From contig JAGGWA010000002.1 of the NCBI GenBank assembly GCA_021157745.1, forward strand, positions 1 through 6,745: a stretch of DNA of 6,745 nt, read 5' to 3'. The DNA is from Thermoplasmata archaeon. GTDB taxonomy: Archaea; Thermoplasmatota; E2; UBA202; JdFR-43. The translations under genes were made by a program, and so were the position numbers. Below the pieces are notes generated by a model that saw only the letters and a list, made by a program, of their open reading frames with translations, did no database searches and was not told the origin of the DNA. This document shows, piece by piece, positions 6,219 through 6,745 of the stretch; the first letter of the stretch is position 1; each line of letters opens with the position of its first letter.

Positions 6219-6745
6219 ATGAAGTTGCCATATTATCCAGGATGCACACTCAAAAAAAATGCAAAGAATTTTGAGAAGGCTGCCATGGCAGCTGCAAAAC
6301 ACCTTGGAATAGAGCTTGTGGAGTTGCCGCGATGGAATTGCTGCGGGGCCGTCTCCTCGCTTACAAGCGATGATGTCATGCACCATGTCGCTGCCATTCG
6401 AAATTTGGTTAGAGTGCAGCAGATGAATGATGATGGCATCCTTGACAATGAATATCGCCTCGTTGTTTTATGTTCAATGTGCTTCAATGTTTTGAAGAGG
6501 AGCAATATTTTGGCGACAAGTAATGCAAGTATGCTTAACACAATAAATAGCTTCATGGATACTGAGCCAGATTATGAAGGAACTGTAGAAGTGAAGCATT
6601 TCTTGGAAATATTGAGAGATGAAATAGGATTTGATACAATAAAAAGCAAGGTTATCAATCCATTGGAAGGGTTAAAAGTTTCCGCTTACTATGGCTGCAC
6701 TTTGTTGCGTCCTCGTGAAGTTGGTATAGATGATCCAGAAGCTCC
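6219..6745 (+). CDS. hdrB: Heterodisulfide reductase subunit B, copy 2, 5' part only
   Basis: The first 175 codons of a second HdrB run off the right edge without a stop. The first CCG domain is complete: C9 (YYPGCTLK), C41-C42 (WNCCG), then C85 and C88 (CSMC). The stretch between the CC pair and CSMC is 42 residues, against 35 in copy 1, because of an insertion around residues 69-79 (MNDDGILDNEY). The second domain begins with C160 (YYGCTLLRP), and its CCG and CxxC parts are beyond the window. The ATG at 6219 gives MKLPYYPGCTLK, which lines up exactly with copy 1. It should bind two noncubane [4Fe-4S] clusters and reduce a disulfide or another two-electron acceptor in the cytoplasm, fed by hdrC copy 2. 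The substrate may differ from that of copy 1. It looks intact so far, with no frameshift. Confidence 0.93.
   Translation, partial: MKLPYYPGCTLKKNAKNFEKAAMAAAKHLGIELVELPRWNCCGAVSSLTSDDVMHHVAAIRNLVRVQQMNDDGILDNEYRLVVLCSMCFNVLKRSNILATSNASMLNTINSFMDTEPDYEGTVEVKHFLEILRDEIGFDTIKSKVINPLEGLKVSAYYGCTLLRPREVGIDDPEA

Larger units (their letters stand above)
5810..6745 (+). repeat. Second unit of a diverged hdrC-hdrB duplication, cut by the window edge
   Basis: This is the counterpart of 2263-3442. It differs by the N-terminal and acidic additions in HdrC and by a 7-residue longer spacing in HdrB domain 1. The longest exact match I found between the units is 23 bases, at 3053-3075 and 6687-6709, encoding YYGCTLLR at the start of the second CCG domain. 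Confidence 0.75.

Noticed and set aside
6212..6745. Possible pseudogene or truncated hdrB copy 2
   Set aside because: The frame is open and motif-complete up to the window edge; the missing part is due to the window, not to damage.

Overview
The window is a tightly packed, co-directional (+ strand) archaeal operon for a soluble [NiFe]-hydrogenase / heterodisulfide-reductase (Mvh-Hdr) flavin-based electron-bifurcating complex. Both ends are cut: the first gene lacks its 5' part and the last its 3' part. The archaeal origin is inferred from the closest family resemblance (methanogen-type MvhG/MvhA, HdrA/B/C), from Shine-Dalgarno sites of the GGAGG/GGTGA type before most genes, and from moderately AT-rich DNA using AGA/AGG and ATA freely. 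I cannot name the lineage. No methanogenesis marker such as mcr is in view, so a methanogen, a methanogen relative, or another anaerobic archaeon with Mvh-Hdr are all possible.

Layout: mvhG 3' part (1-438), mvhA (428-1858), hydrogenase maturation protease (1851-2273), hdrC copy 1 (2263-2619), hdrB copy 1 (2624-3442), hdrA with a C-terminal MvhD-like domain (3444-5813), hdrC copy 2 (5810-6214), hdrB copy 2 5' part (6219-6745, open at the edge). Neighbours overlap by 4 to 11 nt or are separated by at most 4 nt. There is no intergenic region of any size, no tRNA/rRNA, CRISPR, mobile element or terminator, and no promoter I can support. The promoter should lie upstream of the window.

How the parts fit together: MvhA carries the Ni-Fe site and splits H2, and MvhG relays electrons through [4Fe-4S] clusters. 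The protease trims the MvhA C-terminus after nickel insertion. In the known complex MvhD hands electrons to the FAD of HdrA, which bifurcates them: one branch goes to ferredoxin, the other goes through HdrC to the two noncubane [4Fe-4S] clusters of HdrB, where a disulfide (CoM-S-S-CoB in methanogens) is reduced.

Two points are unusual. First, hdrA is flanked on both sides by different hdrC-hdrB pairs (CB-A-CB), so one bifurcating subunit may serve two different HdrBC acceptor modules. Second, HdrA is fused to an MvhD-like domain that has lost most of the cysteines expected to hold the MvhD [2Fe-2S] cluster, which raises the question of how electrons get from MvhG to HdrA here.
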